Assembly: GCA_031180405.1 (NCBI GenBank)
Contig: JAPSLU010000018.1
Coordinates: forward strand, 1 to 35,730
Direction: 5' to 3'
Source: Bacillus sp. (in: firmicutes)
Lineage (GTDB): Bacteria; Bacillota; Bacilli; Bacillales; Bacillaceae
DNA length: 35,730 bases
Shown: piece after piece, positions 14,819 through 22,323 of the stretch
How positions within the stretch are numbered: position 1 is the first letter of the stretch
Layout: every line of letters begins with the position of its first letter
Made by a program: the position numbers and the translations under genes
The notes under the pieces: model-generated
The model's input: only the letters and a program-made list of their open reading frames with translations
Database searches by the model: none
What the model was told of the DNA's origin: nothing

Positions 14819-15256
14819 TTAAGCTTCTTTTTTCTCGCCTAATGCAAACATGATTTCTGTTTCACACGCTACTTCTCCATCAACTGTTGCGATGGCTTTT
14901 CCTTTACCAAGTGAGCCTCGTAGTCGAGTAATTTCAACCTCGAGACGAAGTTGATCTCCTGGTTTTACTTGTCTTTTGAAACGACAGTTATCAATTCCAG
15001 CAAAAAAGGCTAGTCTTCCGCGGTTTTCTTCCTTTTTTAAAATCGCAACAGCTCCAACTTGTGCTAACGCTTCTACAATTAACACACCTGGCATAACTGG
15101 GTAATCAGGGAAGTGTCCATTAAAAAATTCTTCATTTGCTGATACATTTTTTATTCCAACCGCTTTTGTCCCTTCATCTACCTCTAAAATACGATCAACA
15201 AGTAAAAATGGATAACGATGAGGAATGATTTCTTTGATTTCATTAATATCTAACAT
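14819..15256 (-). CDS. fabZ: 3-hydroxyacyl-[acyl-carrier-protein] dehydratase FabZ
   Basis: A 145-residue hot-dog-fold enzyme that dehydrates beta-hydroxyacyl-ACP in type II fatty acid synthesis. The active-site histidine is H48 in [14 protein letters not shown] and the catalytic glutamate is E62 in VEALAQ. Length is normal for the family. The ATG at 15256 is used because AGGAG lies about 10 nt upstream; an in-frame ATG at 15277 precedes that site. It follows the EpuA-like gene, and a hairpin lies between the two. In B. subtilis fabZ (ywpB) likewise lies near flhP. Confidence 0.95.
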   Translation of the reverse strand: MLDINEIKEIIPHRYPFLLVDRILEVDEGTKAVGIKNVSANEEFFNGHFPDYPVMPGVLIVEALAQVGAVAILKKEENRGRLAFFAGIDNCRFKRQVKPGDQLRLEVEITRLRGSLGKGKAIATVDGEVACETEIMFALGEKKEA

Positions 15257-15308
15257 ATGTATATGTCTCCTTTTCATGCTTTATTTACATGCTTGTATAG
15301 TATGTACG

Positions 15309-15335
15309 ACAAAAGGAAGGCTTTCACCTTCCTTT
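15309..15335 (-). terminator. Hairpin between the EpuA-like gene and fabZ
   Basis: AAAGGAAGG pairs with CCTTCCTTT (9 bp, 6-nt loop), but the T run after it is short on the minus strand. It may be a weak terminator or attenuator that lets part of the flhO-flhP transcript reach fabZ. Confidence 0.5.
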
Positions 15336-15355
15336 AGCAAAGTATATAGTGAACA

Positions 15356-15655
15356 TTATTGTTTTTCAACTAAGTCAATAATATGTTGCCAAGTAGACTT
15401 ATCAAGAGCCTCTCCAGGATTTCCATCTCCGATGACTCCGTAACCGACGATAAGACCAACTAATAAGCTTAACACCATAAATAAGAGGACTAGAACCATT
15501 CGTAACCAAATTGGGATAAGGCGAATACGAAATCTTATCTTTTCAGTTTGTTGGTCATTTTTCCCTTTATTCTTTTCTTTATTTTTCTCTGCTTGTTTTT
15601 TCGCTTTTTTCACTTCTTCTCGACTGATCGCTTTCGTCGTTTCTTTTGCTACCAA
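15356..15655 (-). CDS. EpuA-like small membrane protein (often labelled RNA polymerase subunit beta)
   Basis: A 99-residue protein. A very basic, lysine-rich N-terminal half (about 1-45) precedes one hydrophobic segment (about 52-74, MVLVLLFMVLSLLVGLIVGYGVIG) and a short outside tail containing GDGNPGEALDKSTWQHI. This layout fits the EpuA family, which databases often mislabel as an RNA polymerase subunit; its function is unknown. The start is TTG at 15655, 9 nt after GGAG and 12 nt past the flhP stop, so it is probably cotranscribed with the flagellar genes. Confidence 0.75.
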   Translation of the reverse strand: MVAKETTKAISREEVKKAKKQAEKNKEKNKGKNDQQTEKIRFRIRLIPIWLRMVLVLLFMVLSLLVGLIVGYGVIGDGNPGEALDKSTWQHIIDLVEKQ

Positions 15656-15667
15656 TAGACTAAACTC

Positions 15668-16507
15668 CTATCTTACGCCGTTAATTAATCCCAGCATTTG
15701 GTCGCCAAGTGTAATGGACTTTGCGTTCAATTGATATGAGCGCTGTGAGATCATTAAATCGGTCATTTCCTTTGATAAATCAACATTGGACATTTCAAGT
15801 GCACCCTGTTGCATAGACACCTCTCCACGCTGTTGATCCTGTAAAAAGGTTAATACTTCATCTATCTGAACATCACCTAGATCTTTTAGTCCATAAAGAT
15901 TATTCCCATTTTGAACCAACATTTGAGGGCGATCTACTCGAACAACACCTAACTCAAACACTTGAGGCTGACCATTTTCATCTCTTGGAACAGCAGTAAT
16001 CGTCCCATCATTCGAGATGTTCAGCTCTTTAAATGTATCGTTAAATCGAATTGGATTTTGATTTTCATCAAGGACAAGATTTCCCCCTGCTGTTGAAAGG
16101 AGAAGTTGGTTACTTCCATCAGTTGCAGGTGATAAATAAAGAGCACCGTCCCGAGTGTAATTAATTTGCCCATTCACATCAATTTGTAAAAACTGTTCCG
16201 GGGAGGTAAAAGCAATATCAAGCGATCTGCTTGTTTGTTTAATACTTCCTTGCGTAAAAACAAGGTCTTTATTTAGTCTTGCTCCTGTTCCTTGTCTAAT
16301 GCCAAGCTCGGCACCAAATCGCTCTTCTTCTCTTTCTTCCAATGCGTTCCCTTGATTGTTAAACTGTTGACGAACGAGCTCAGAAAAAGAGGTTTCCGTT
16401 CTTTTATAGCTTTGCGTATCAATGTTTGCTAAGTTATGGCCAATTTGATCAAGCTGTTTTTGAAGTTGGCCCATCGTATTAGTCGCTGTAATCATTGAGC
16501 GTAACAT
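15668..16507 (-). CDS. flhP: Flagellar hook-basal body rod-type protein FlhP
   Basis: A 279-residue FlgG/FlgF-like protein of the flagellar axial family. The N-terminal rod signature is near residues 6-35 (GQLQKQLDQIGHNLANIDTQ). The C-terminal coiled motif is EMSNVDLSKEMTDLMISQRSYQLNAKSI. These ends pack into the coiled-coil core of the rod and hook. In B. subtilis flhO and flhP follow mbl and encode the distal rod parts, and the order is the same here. AGGGGGA precedes the ATG. A 138-bp gap, rather than close spacing, separates it from flhO and holds a degenerate repeat. Confidence 0.9.
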   Translation of the reverse strand: MLRSMITATNTMGQLQKQLDQIGHNLANIDTQSYKRTETSFSELVRQQFNNQGNALEEREEERFGAELGIRQGTGARLNKDLVFTQGSIKQTSRSLDIAFTSPEQFLQIDVNGQINYTRDGALYLSPATDGSNQLLLSTAGGNLVLDENQNPIRFNDTFKELNISNDGTITAVPRDENGQPQVFELGVVRVDRPQMLVQNGNNLYGLKDLGDVQIDEVLTFLQDQQRGEVSMQQGALEMSNVDLSKEMTDLMISQRSYQLNAKSITLGDQMLGLINGVR

Positions 16508-16529
16508 GTGTTATTTCCCCCTATTTAGA

Positions 16530-16633
16530 AATGCACAAGCGTTTTAAACAGCCTAGGGCAAATAAAAAGATTTAGAATAGAAGGCGTTCTTTGCCTCAAT
16601 AATCCCAAATTGGCTAGGCACTTACGCTGGACA
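16530..16633 (-). repeat. Degenerate copy of an intergenic palindromic element in the flhO-flhP gap
   Basis: Read on the minus strand the segment begins GGTGTCCAGCG, continues CCTAGCCAATTTG and ends GGCTGTTTAAAACGCTTG. The arms GCCTAG and CTAGGC, and GGGCAAA and TTTGCCT, are inverted relative to each other. The left part resembles 28313-28334, and the ends resemble the intact element at 31178-31301. It appears to be an old insertion of that family between two flagellar genes that are normally close. Confidence 0.45.
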
Positions 16634-16645
16634 CCAAAACTAAGT

Positions 16646-17482
16646 TTATGATAAGCGGCCAATCTCGTTTGCGGCCTTCTCCATACTTTTGTCATATGCT
16701 TGCAAAACCTTTTGATTTGCTTCAAAGGAGCGGTAGGCTGTCATCATATCTGTATATGTTCGTCCAACATCAACCGTGGAGTTTTCCAAATAGTTTTGTT
16801 TTAAACTATATTGAATGTTGCCGTTATTTATTGCAGTTGGTAATGCCTGTTCGTCGGCTGTACGGAAGATTCCATTTCCCTCTTTAACAAGATTACGCAC
16901 ATCTTCTGCGAGGCGAACATCAATTTGAGCAACGAATTCACCATCAGCTAAAACGTCCCCATCCTCTGTTACTTTAAAATTACTTGATTGAATAGAGATT
17001 GGTTGCCCCGTTGTTGATAAGACCTGATTCCCATCTGCTAAAAGGAAGCCATTATTATCTAATGTAAAATGCCCATTACGTGTATAGCGTTCTTGGCCAG
17101 CTACGTTTTGAACGGCAAAGTATAAAGACCCTTTTACATTTGTTTCCGGGTTTAACGGCACATTTTCTTCCACCAATGCAATATCTGTGACCAAGCCTGT
17201 TTCTTTCAGTTCACCTTGTCTGTTATTGCTTTTTAATTCTTGCAAATAAACCCCTGTATTGATTGAGCCCACTGGTCTAACTCCAGGTATATTTATCCCA
17301 TTGCCAACTGGAAGTGTTGTGTTCTCCATTTGTTGCAACAACATTTCTGGAAAAGCACGAATTGCCGATTGGTCTGCTTTATATCCGGCTGTTGCGGAGT
17401 TCGCCATATTATTTGATAGCATTTCAGTACGACGCTGCTGAGTAAGCATCCCTGCAGTTGCTGTGTAAAACCCTCTTAGCAT
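16646..17482 (-). CDS. flhO: Flagellar hook-basal body rod-type protein FlhO
   Basis: A 278-residue flagellar axial-family protein. It starts MLRGFYTATAGMLTQQRR, followed by LSNNMANSATAGYKA, the rod-protein N-terminal motif, and ends with the C-terminal motif STVDVGRTYTDMMTAYRSFEANQKVLQAYD. Together with FlhP it forms the distal rod. The ATG at 17482 follows AAGGTAGGTG; an upstream in-frame ATG at 17515 has no ribosome binding site. It is the first gene of flhO-flhP, downstream of and separate from mbl, whose terminator lies at 17688-17719. Confidence 0.9.
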   Translation of the reverse strand: MLRGFYTATAGMLTQQRRTEMLSNNMANSATAGYKADQSAIRAFPEMLLQQMENTTLPVGNGINIPGVRPVGSINTGVYLQELKSNNRQGELKETGLVTDIALVEENVPLNPETNVKGSLYFAVQNVAGQERYTRNGHFTLDNNGFLLADGNQVLSTTGQPISIQSSNFKVTEDGDVLADGEFVAQIDVRLAEDVRNLVKEGNGIFRTADEQALPTAINNGNIQYSLKQNYLENSTVDVGRTYTDMMTAYRSFEANQKVLQAYDKSMEKAANEIGRLS

Positions 17483-17517
17483 GTCTACACCTACCTTAAC
17501 CGTTTTTCCGATCAACT

Positions 17518-17553
17518 GAATTCTTTCGACAGAATTCCCTATTATTCATTATA
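17518..17553 (-). promoter_or_regulatory. Putative flhO promoter box and inverted repeat
   Basis: A TATAAT box (17548-17553, minus strand) has no clear -35. Just downstream is a perfect inverted repeat GAATTCT-N6-AGAATTC (17518-17537), in the expected 5' leader. It could be an operator or an mRNA hairpin. No sigma-D flagellar consensus was found. Confidence 0.35.
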
Positions 17554-17687
17554 AAGGAGAACGACTGTTTTCTCATTACATTTTTTCATATTTTGGTTAC
17601 TAGATTTTAGGAAAAACATTAATAAAGAAGGATATCGGCCAATCCAGGTAATTATCAGTCTTTTAAAGACTTATCAACAGAACGCCA

Positions 17688-17719
17688 TAAAAAAAAGAAC
17701 CTGCACGAGTCAGGCTCTT
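17688..17719 (-). terminator. Terminator of mbl
   Basis: AAGAGCCTG and CAGGTTCTT form a 9-bp stem with one G-T pair and a 7-nt loop, followed by a run of eight T on the minus strand. It begins 8 nt after the mbl stop. Confidence 0.88.
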
Positions 17720-17727
17720 ATCATGTA

Positions 17728-18729
17728 TTAACCAAATTTTTTGCGTGGTAGTTTATCCATGTTGTCTAGCATAATTCCCGTTCCAATTGCAACACAGTCC
17801 ATTGGTGCTTCTGCAACTAAAACTGGTACTTTCAGTTCTTCAGCTAAAAGCTGATCTAAACCATTTAGAAGGGCTCCACCGCCGGTTAAAATAACTCCGC
17901 GGTCAATGATGTCTGCTGAAAGCTCAGGAGGAGTACGTTCTAAGACACTTTTAGCAGCTTGTACAATGGCAGCAACTGGTTCACGAAGTGCAGATTCCAC
18001 TTCTGTAGAATTAACTGTAATCGTGCGAGGCAAACCTGTTACCATGTCACGACCACGAATATTAATTTCTTCATAACGTGCGCCTGGGAATACCGTTGCA
18101 ACATTAATTTTAATATCTTCAGCTGTACGTTCACCGATTAATAGCTTGTACTCTTTTTTAATGTAATTCAAAATTTCATTATCAAACTTGTCCCCAGCCA
18201 TTTTAATGGAAGAGGCGGTGACAATATCGCCCATTGATAACACAGCGACATCCGTAGTTCCACCGCCAATATCAACTACCATGTTTCCATAAGGTTGGAA
18301 GATGTCCATACCAGCACCAATCGCTGCTACCTTCGGCTCTTCCTCAAGGAATACATTTTTTCCGCCGCTTTTTTCAGCAGCTTCTCTGATCGCTTTTTGC
18401 TCAACAGAAGTAATGTTTGTTGGGCAGCAAATCAACATACGAGGCTTAGAGAGCAAGCCTTTTACATTCAACTTATTAATAAAGTGCTTAAGCATTGCTT
18501 CAGTTACTTCAAAGTCTGCAATAACGCCATCTTTTAATGGACGAATTGCAACAATATTCCCAGGAGTACGTCCTACCATACGTCTTGCTTCTTCACCAAC
18601 GGCAAGAACCCTACCTGTATTTTTATCTAGGGCCACAACGGAAGGCTCATTTAACACAATACCTTTTCCTTTTACATGAATAAGTACATTAGCTGTACCA
18701 AGATCTATACCAATATCCCTTGCAAACAT
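17728..18729 (-). CDS. mbl: Actin-like cell-shape protein Mbl
   Basis: A 333-residue MreB-family protein that forms membrane-associated filaments and guides lateral wall synthesis. Nucleotide-binding motifs are present: phosphate-1 DIGIDLGTANVLI near residue 5, phosphate-2 MVVDIGGGTTDVAVLS near 158-173, and the adenosine motif GVILTGGGALLNG near 282. It starts MFARDIGIDLG with AAGGAGG upstream, and the length equals that of B. subtilis Mbl. An in-frame ATG at 18759 precedes the ribosome binding site and is not used. Its position after spoIIID also distinguishes it from mreB (near minCD) and mreBH. Confidence 0.95.
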   Translation of the reverse strand: MFARDIGIDLGTANVLIHVKGKGIVLNEPSVVALDKNTGRVLAVGEEARRMVGRTPGNIVAIRPLKDGVIADFEVTEAMLKHFINKLNVKGLLSKPRMLICCPTNITSVEQKAIREAAEKSGGKNVFLEEEPKVAAIGAGMDIFQPYGNMVVDIGGGTTDVAVLSMGDIVTASSIKMAGDKFDNEILNYIKKEYKLLIGERTAEDIKINVATVFPGARYEEINIRGRDMVTGLPRTITVNSTEVESALREPVAAIVQAAKSVLERTPPELSADIIDRGVILTGGGALLNGLDQLLAEELKVPVLVAEAPMDCVAIGTGIMLDNMDKLPRKKFG

Positions 18730-18784
18730 TCTATCTATATCCTCCTTGCAAATCTTCATATCCGGAATACTAACCTAATTAAAT

Positions 18785-18793
18785 ATTGTATCA
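18785..18793 (-). promoter_or_regulatory. Extended -10 promoter of mbl
   Basis: On the minus strand TGATACAAT gives TGn followed by TACAAT, about 55 bp before the mbl start. The -35 is weak. It lies in the spoIIID-mbl gap and would allow vegetative expression apart from sporulation transcription. Confidence 0.45.
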
Positions 18794-18884
18794 TAAATCA
18801 GCAAAAATAGTATGATTTTGTAAAATTATTTCAGGTAAGTATGTGGGAATTTGTCGATTTGCTTAAGTATAGATAGAAATTCAT

Positions 18885-19160
18885 TTATTTCACTGGCTCT
18901 TCCTCTAAAATCTCGTCCTTCTTGTATTTAAGCTTTGTTGCTTCTCCACCACGTAAATGCCTAATTGATTTATGGTAATCAAGTATTTCCTTTACTTCAT
19001 TCGCAAGATCAGGGTTGATTTCAGGTAACCTTTCCGTTAAATCTTTGTGGACGGTACTTTTGGAAACTCCAAACTCCTTCGCAATGACGCGAACAGTTTT
19101 CTTTGTCTCCACGATATACTTCCCAATCTTGATTGTGCGTTCTTTGATGTAATCGTGCAC
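18885..19160 (-). CDS. spoIIID: Sporulation transcriptional regulator SpoIIID
   Basis: A 91-residue DNA-binding protein of the mother cell that activates or represses many sigma-E genes. The helix-turn-helix is RVIAKEFGVSKSTVHKDLTE, followed by the basic C-terminal region SIRHLRGGEATKLKYKKDE that also contacts DNA. The sequence is almost identical to B. subtilis SpoIIID. Translation starts at GTG 19160, 9 nt after GGGAGG. Its place upstream of mbl is conserved in Bacillus. The last residues (EEEPVK) are the only clearly variable part. Confidence 0.96.
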   Translation of the reverse strand: MHDYIKERTIKIGKYIVETKKTVRVIAKEFGVSKSTVHKDLTERLPEINPDLANEVKEILDYHKSIRHLRGGEATKLKYKKDEILEEEPVK

Positions 19161-19245
19161 ACCACTCGACCTCCCTAATATGGATGTGAGAAGTGTGAAA
19201 TGAGACTCGCATACCAAGACACTTTGGCTGAAATTCTCTTAGATG

Positions 19246-19253
19246 ATCGTATG
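19246..19253 (-). promoter_or_regulatory. Possible sigma-E -10 element of spoIIID
   Basis: CATACGAT on the minus strand is close to the sigma-E -10 consensus CATACAnT and lies about 90 bp upstream of the spoIIID start. The -35 is poorly matched, so this rests on the -10 box and the known mother-cell expression of spoIIID. Confidence 0.35.
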
Positions 19254-19572
19254 TTGCCTCTTTTACAGCGATTATAAATTACACTCACGATCCCTCACCT
19301 CAAACACTCTCTTTGATAGGTTTGTAACATTTTATTAGCTTGGATTAAGATATATGCTAGAAAAGTCAAGTGGGACAAGGGTTTATTTATTTTTTTTAAT
19401 AATTCATGGGTTTTCAAGAAGAAAATTGTGGTTTTAGTCATAATTTCATCAGTTGAATTTATTATTTTGTGAGATTTATTTCCCGAGAAATTTGTCGAGA
19501 AATCATAGAACGATGAGGAACACACTCTATTAGTCTATTTAGTGAGAGGGGCTAATATGTCTACTTTTTTGA
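19254..19572. other. Gene-less AT-rich stretch upstream of spoIIID
   Basis: No gene with a plausible ribosome binding site was seen on either strand. A short GGGACAAGG fragment at 19373-19381 matches the core of the REP-like arms found just to the right and may be a decayed arm. The rest is low-complexity AT-rich sequence. Confidence 0.4.
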
Positions 19573-19637
19573 GGGACAGGGGACAGGTACTTTGTCCCAC
19601 AACATGGAAAGGGACAAGGTACCTGTCCCCTTGTCCC
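19573..19637. repeat. REP-like inverted pair (REPIN-like doublet) at the 3' end of the symporter gene
   Basis: Two 26-27-bp arms, 19573-19598 and 19611-19637, are inverted copies differing by one deletion and one substitution and separated by 12 bp. Each arm is itself partly palindromic (GGGACA...TGTCCC with GGTACC in the core). The right arm abuts the symporter stop and is identical over 27 bp to 22291-22317. The structure can fold into a long hairpin and may act as a terminator. Such pairs are typical of REP/REPIN elements moved by Y1 (RAYT) transposases, but no such gene is present here. Confidence 0.75.
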
Positions 19638-19638
19638 T

Positions 19639-21291
19639 TTATTTATCTATCCAAACTTCCCCATCCTTATATGTCATTTGCTCTGGATAACGTAAATTCA
19701 AGACCTCTTCCTGCGTTTCAATGGAAGGAGCCTTTGTAGCTAATGACACGATTACGTTTGTTAGAATGGCTGCTGCGGCGCCAAACACACCCGCACCTGT
19801 GTCAATGATCCCCGCAATGGTAAAGCCGCCATATTTAGCCGCGAAAATATAGATGAGTGTTACAGTTAAACCAACAAGCATCCCTGAGATAACACCCTGC
19901 GTGTTTGAGCGTTTCCACCACACCCCTATGAGTAATGCAGGGAAGAATGTTCCAGACGCTAAAGCAAAGGCCCAGGCGACGATCTGTGTAATTGCTCCCG
20001 GTGGATTTAATGCGATTAGTCCAGCCAATAAAGTGGCAACGACAATTGACCAACGTGCAACAGCTAAGCGGTTCTTTTCCGAAGCATTTGGCTTCATCAC
20101 ACGATAGTAAATATCATGGGCAAAAGAAGAAGAAATGGCTATCATTAATCCGCCAGCTGTTGAAAGTGCGGCAGCCATAGCGCCAGCTGCAACGAGACCG
20201 ATTACAAACAACCCCAAGTTGGCAATTTCCGGTGTCGCCATAACGACGATATCATTTGAAATGATTAATTCACTCCATTGTAATATTCCGTCACTGTTTC
20301 CATCAGCAATTTGAAGCTTTCCTGTATTCACCCATGTTTCTGTCCAGGCAGGAAGCTCTGATAACTTTTTCCCAGCCACTTGAGTCATTAAAATGAAACG
20401 GGAGAACGCTGCGTATGCTGGTGCTGATAAATATAAAAGTCCAATAAAGAGAATGGCCCAGGCACCAGACCATCTTGCCGCTTTCATTGTCGATACCGTG
20501 TAAAACCGTACGATAACGTGTGGTAACCCTGCAGTTCCTGCCATCAATGTAAACATAAGGGCTAAAAACTGCCATTTCGTTCCGTTCGTAAATGGCGCAA
20601 AGTATTCAGAGATCCCGAGCTGTCGATCTAACTCACCCATTTCCTCAACAATTTTTCCGTAGGATAACCATGGAGCAGGGTTTCCTGTAATTTGTAATGA
20701 CATAAAAATAACAGGAATTAGATATGCGATAATAAGGATAATATATTGAGCAACCTGTGTCCAAGTAATCCCCTTCATCCCACCAAAGGCTGCATAAAAG
20801 GCGATAAGAACCACACCAATCATCGTTCCTAGCTTTGCATCGATTTCAAAAAGGCGCCCAATGACAACACCGGAACCAGACAGCTGTCCAATTGAATAAG
20901 TGAAGCTAATAATAATCGTACAAACAGCTGCGATGACGCGTGCTGTATGACTGTTATATCGGTCTCCAATAAATTCAGGAACCGTGTACCGGCCGTATTT
21001 GCGCAGCTGTGGGGCTAATAAGAAGGTTAAGAGCAGGTATCCCCCTGTCCATCCCATAATATAAGCCAGTCCATCATAACCAAGCAGCATGATCGTTCCA
21101 GCCATTCCTATGAATGAGGCTGCACTCATCCAGTCCGCTCCAATGGCCATCCCGTTAAAAATTGGTGGAACTCCGCGACCTGCGACATAAAAGTCTGACG
21201 TTTCTTTGGCTGTATTGTAGATAGCAATTCCAATATATAAAGCGAAAGTTAGTAAAATAATTGCTAGAGAAACAATAAACTGAGCGTCCAA
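19639..21291 (-). CDS. Sodium:solute symporter large subunit (VC_2705-type, acetate or related acid uptake)
   Basis: A 550-residue polytopic membrane protein of the SSS family with about 13 hydrophobic segments. Family marks include YVAGRGVPPIFNGMAIGADWMSAASFIG (34-61, given here in parts as the conserved substrate/Na+ region), YSIGQLSGSG and GTAGLPHVIVRFYT. A preceding DUF4212 gene marks the VC_2705 subfamily, thought to import acetate or similar short organic acids. An insert between membrane helices contains a perfect 12-residue EF-hand loop (D330 to E341, DGNSDGILQWSE). Translation starts at TTG 21291, 7 nt after GGGGG. The cre site upstream of the operon fits use of a secondary carbon source. 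Substrate is inferred. Confidence 0.85.
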   Translation of the reverse strand: MDAQFIVSLAIILLTFALYIGIAIYNTAKETSDFYVAGRGVPPIFNGMAIGADWMSAASFIGMAGTIMLLGYDGLAYIMGWTGGYLLLTFLLAPQLRKYGRYTVPEFIGDRYNSHTARVIAAVCTIIISFTYSIGQLSGSGVVIGRLFEIDAKLGTMIGVVLIAFYAAFGGMKGITWTQVAQYIILIIAYLIPVIFMSLQITGNPAPWLSYGKIVEEMGELDRQLGISEYFAPFTNGTKWQFLALMFTLMAGTAGLPHVIVRFYTVSTMKAARWSGAWAILFIGLLYLSAPAYAAFSRFILMTQVAGKKLSELPAWTETWVNTGKLQIADGNSDGILQWSELIISNDIVVMATPEIANLGLFVIGLVAAGAMAAALSTAGGLMIAISSSFAHDIYYRVMKPNASEKNRLAVARWSIVVATLLAGLIALNPPGAITQIVAWAFALASGTFFPALLIGVWWKRSNTQGVISGMLVGLTVTLIYIFAAKYGGFTIAGIIDTGAGVFGAAAAILTNVIVSLATKAPSIETQEEVLNLRYPEQMTYKDGEVWIDK

Positions 21292-21360
21292 TGAAATTCC
21301 CCCTTTTTTAAAATGAGCACTCCCCTATGTACTCAAGGTGTCACCTTATTGTTAGTGCCT

Positions 21361-21663
21361 TTAATGATCTAATGTTTTTCCAGCGCTAAGCTGTTCATTT
21401 TTCGATTCATCAATTCCATACTTTTTATCGATTGAATCACTAACCTTCGCGTTAATAAATAATAAAAGAATAAAGACAACAACAGCGCCCTGTGCTCCCA
21501 TAAAATAGTGAAACGGAAAGCCATTAATTGTGATACCGCTAAAAAATTCAGCAAATAACACAACACCAAAGGATGAAATACCTCCGATAAGTAAATAGAT
21601 CACAATATTTCTTGTTCTTTCCTTAAAATAAGCATCCGCTACTTTTTTATCAATTTTTTTCAT
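21361..21663 (-). CDS. DUF4212 protein, putative small subunit of the sodium:solute symporter
   Basis: A 100-residue protein with two membrane segments (about 19-42 and 51-72) and polar ends. The N-terminal DAYFKERTRNIVIYLLIGGISSFGVV and the central FPFHYFMGAQGAVVVFILL are typical of DUF4212. This family is found as a fixed partner of VC_2705-type symporters, presumably as an accessory subunit. GGAGGTG lies close to the ATG. It lies 69 bp upstream of the large subunit, on the same strand and in the same operon. Confidence 0.88.
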   Translation of the reverse strand: MKKIDKKVADAYFKERTRNIVIYLLIGGISSFGVVLFAEFFSGITINGFPFHYFMGAQGAVVVFILLLFINAKVSDSIDKKYGIDESKNEQLSAGKTLDH

Positions 21664-21700
21664 AAAGCACCTCCGGATTAGAAAATGATCACTCGGAACC

Positions 21701-21883
21701 TTAAGACAGACTGAAAATGAATTTTATCGTTTCAACAAATGGTGCAGGTACTAGTGCAATTTGAACAATGAAGTAAATAAGTAGTGTCAAAACTGGGATG
21801 AGTAAAAATTGAGGCTTCTTTCTCCTTAAACAAAGTACAAGGCTAACTAATGTTAAAGCGAGCATTAAGAATAATGTCATCAT
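21701..21883 (-). CDS. Small hydrophobic membrane protein of the symporter operon
   Basis: A 60-residue protein starting MMTLFLMLALTLVSL, with two membrane segments separated by a short basic loop (CLRRKKPQ), so it is a helical hairpin. GGGGGG lies 9 nt before the ATG at 21883. It sits 37 bp upstream of the DUF4212 gene and just after the cre site, so it is the first gene of the operon. Function unknown; it may be a further accessory subunit. Confidence 0.6.
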   Translation of the reverse strand: MMTLFLMLALTLVSLVLCLRRKKPQFLLIPVLTLLIYFIVQIALVPAPFVETIKFIFSLS

Positions 21884-21910
21884 AATTGATTGCCCCCCTT
21901 CGAAAAATAA

Positions 21911-21924
21911 TGTAAGCGTTATCA
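21911..21924 (-). promoter_or_regulatory. Catabolite-responsive element (cre) for CcpA
   Basis: TGTAAGCGTTATCA matches the cre consensus (TGWAANCGNTNWCA) at every position. It lies 27 bp upstream of the first symporter gene, downstream of possible -10 boxes, a place where CcpA would block transcription when glucose is present. Confidence 0.8.
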
Positions 21925-22049
21925 TTTAATGTTATACTTAATACACCTCCCGGGAGCCTTAACATGTTTTATTATGAATGCAAATACACTAATCGGTCAA
22001 TAAAAAACCTGAAAACTCCCTGAACTTTCTCTCGACACTTTTTTTGGCA

Positions 22050-22317
22050 GGGACGGAGGGACAGGTACCTTGTCCCAGCTAAAATTTATTGTTACATTTA
22101 AAGCACGATAAACATGAATAAAGCGAACTCTATGTTGTTTTCTACGCTATCTCTCACTGTAATTGTTATTTATTTTTGTCGCTTATAGACCAGTCAGGTG
22201 ATGGACTTGTTGCTTATAACCTTGTTCCTATTGCAAAAAAATAAACTTCATAACGTTTAAGGGCTTAGCAATTTCCAATCCATTGAAAAAGGGACAAGGT
22301 ACCTGTCCCCTTGTCCC
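22050..22317. repeat. Inverted pair of REP-like arms enclosing 214 bp (MITE-like)
   Basis: Left arm 22050-22076 and right arm 22291-22317 are inverted 27-bp repeats with 3 mismatches. The right arm is identical to the arm at 19611-19637. The 214 bp inside contain no gene with a usable ribosome binding site and no strong internal structure. The right arm ends 6 bp before the spoIIQ stop, so it may serve as its terminator. No target-site duplication was identified with confidence. Confidence 0.65.
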
Positions 22318-22323
22318 TAAATC

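Noticed and set aside
18302-18679. 125-codon frame opposite mbl
   Set aside because: Antisense shadow of a well-identified gene with no ribosome binding site.
21947-21956. Perfect palindrome CTCCCGGGAG upstream of the symporter operon
   Set aside because: Only 10 bp and not tied to a recognisable promoter; the adjacent cre site is a better regulatory explanation.
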